A stretch of DNA of 16,040 bases from Planctomicrobium sp. (GTDB lineage: Bacteria > Planctomycetota > Planctomycetia > Planctomycetales > Planctomycetaceae): assembly GCA_029259835.1 (NCBI GenBank), contig JAJDEL010000665.1, forward strand, positions 1 through 16,040, in the 5' to 3' direction. Positions 15,774 to 16,040 of this stretch are shown piece by piece. Within the stretch, counting starts at the first letter, position 1, and each line of letters opens with the position of its first letter. The notes beneath the pieces were generated by a model. It worked only from the letters and a program-made list of their open reading frames with translations, was not told the origin of the DNA and searched no databases. The position numbers and the translations under genes are program-made.

Positions 15774-16040
15774 ATGAATATTCACGCCACGATCTACTTG
15801 CCGTTTGTCGTCGGCCTACTTGCACCAACAGTATTCGCTGCCGATGGTCAGTTCTCAGTTGAATCGAATCTGCAGGCGGGCGTGGCCAAAGTCGACATCA
15901 CTCCTGCAGAGACCGACGGAGTGATGGTGACCGGCCATCGTCGAAAGATTTTCGGAGTCCGCGATCCACTCCGTGCGGGTGTGCTGCTGCTGGACGACGG
16001 AGAAACGAAGGCTGCCATTGTAACGCTTGATACAATCGGT
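15774..16040 (+). CDS. Second ceramidase-family protein, 5' part only
   Basis: An open frame from ATG 15774 runs to the window end (89 codons) and continues beyond it. It starts with a signal peptide (MNIHATIYLPFVVGLLAPTV, cut near FAADG). A ceramidase-family opening follows, QAGVAKVDITPAETDGVMVTG, then DPLRAGVLLLDDGETKAAIV and TLDTIG. This parallels KVGLATVKITPAEPVRMAGY in the protein encoded at 13655, so the two are paralogues separated by the methyltransferase gene. The catalytic motif lies outside the window, so it cannot be said whether this copy keeps the serine. No strong ribosome binding site is seen before the ATG. Confidence 0.85.
   Translation, partial: MNIHATIYLPFVVGLLAPTVFAADGQFSVESNLQAGVAKVDITPAETDGVMVTGHRRKIFGVRDPLRAGVLLLDDGETKAAIVTLDTIG

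Noticed and set aside
15660..15785. N-terminal extension of the methyltransferase
   Set aside because: It would overlap the divergent gene at 15774 and does not resemble the family.
1..16040. CRISPR array, insertion sequence ends, rRNA or riboswitch
   Set aside because: No regularly spaced repeats, transposase, terminal inverted repeats or recognisable structured RNA other than the tRNA were seen on reading both strands by eye.

Overview
The window looks like a piece of a Planctomycetes chromosome (Planctomycetia-like, roughly half G+C). The evidence is a tyrosine recombinase of the type common in that phylum, an ECF sigma factor coupled to a one-pass Ser/Thr kinase with an N-terminal HxxxCxxC segment, and a run of secreted hydrolases (DUF4038, DUF4838, ceramidase-like) without SusC/SusD partners. 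These family assignments were read by eye from motifs; no database search was run.

Layout. The left end (1-1636) holds a frameshifted gene tail, a minus-strand tRNA-Arg(CCU), and a decayed integrase whose true start is at 454. The integrase is broken by an in-frame stop and by a +1 shift in an A8 run. A two-gene signalling unit follows: an ECF sigma factor (1870-2481) that overlaps by ATGA a large membrane kinase (2478-5270). The kinase has an unusual CxxCH motif in its predicted extracytoplasmic part. The gene-poor stretch 5271-5743 holds what looks like a second, heavily decayed tyrosine-recombinase tail and a perfect 4 x 9 bp tandem repeat.

From 5744 to 15058 every gene lies on the plus strand and nearly all are predicted to be exported. 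In order they are a Tat-type alpha/beta hydrolase, a DUF4038-type glycoside hydrolase, a broken Gfo/Idh/MocA oxidoreductase remnant, a tandem alpha/beta hydrolase with one degenerate domain, a DUF4838 protein, and a ceramidase-family protein without the catalytic serine motif. A convergent minus-strand isoprenylcysteine/PEMT-type membrane methyltransferase (15141-15659) follows. Divergent from it, a second ceramidase-family gene starts at 15774 and runs off the window.

How the parts may work together (inference). The right two thirds resemble a planctomycete locus for breaking down complex glycans or glycoconjugates outside the cytoplasm, with esterases removing acyl or uronyl esters and glycosidases cutting sugars. 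The sigma/kinase pair could regulate it, but nothing in the sequence proves this. A second theme is decay: at least four broken genes lie in the first 9 kb, two of them recombinases, which suggests the remains of one or more integrated elements near a tRNA gene.
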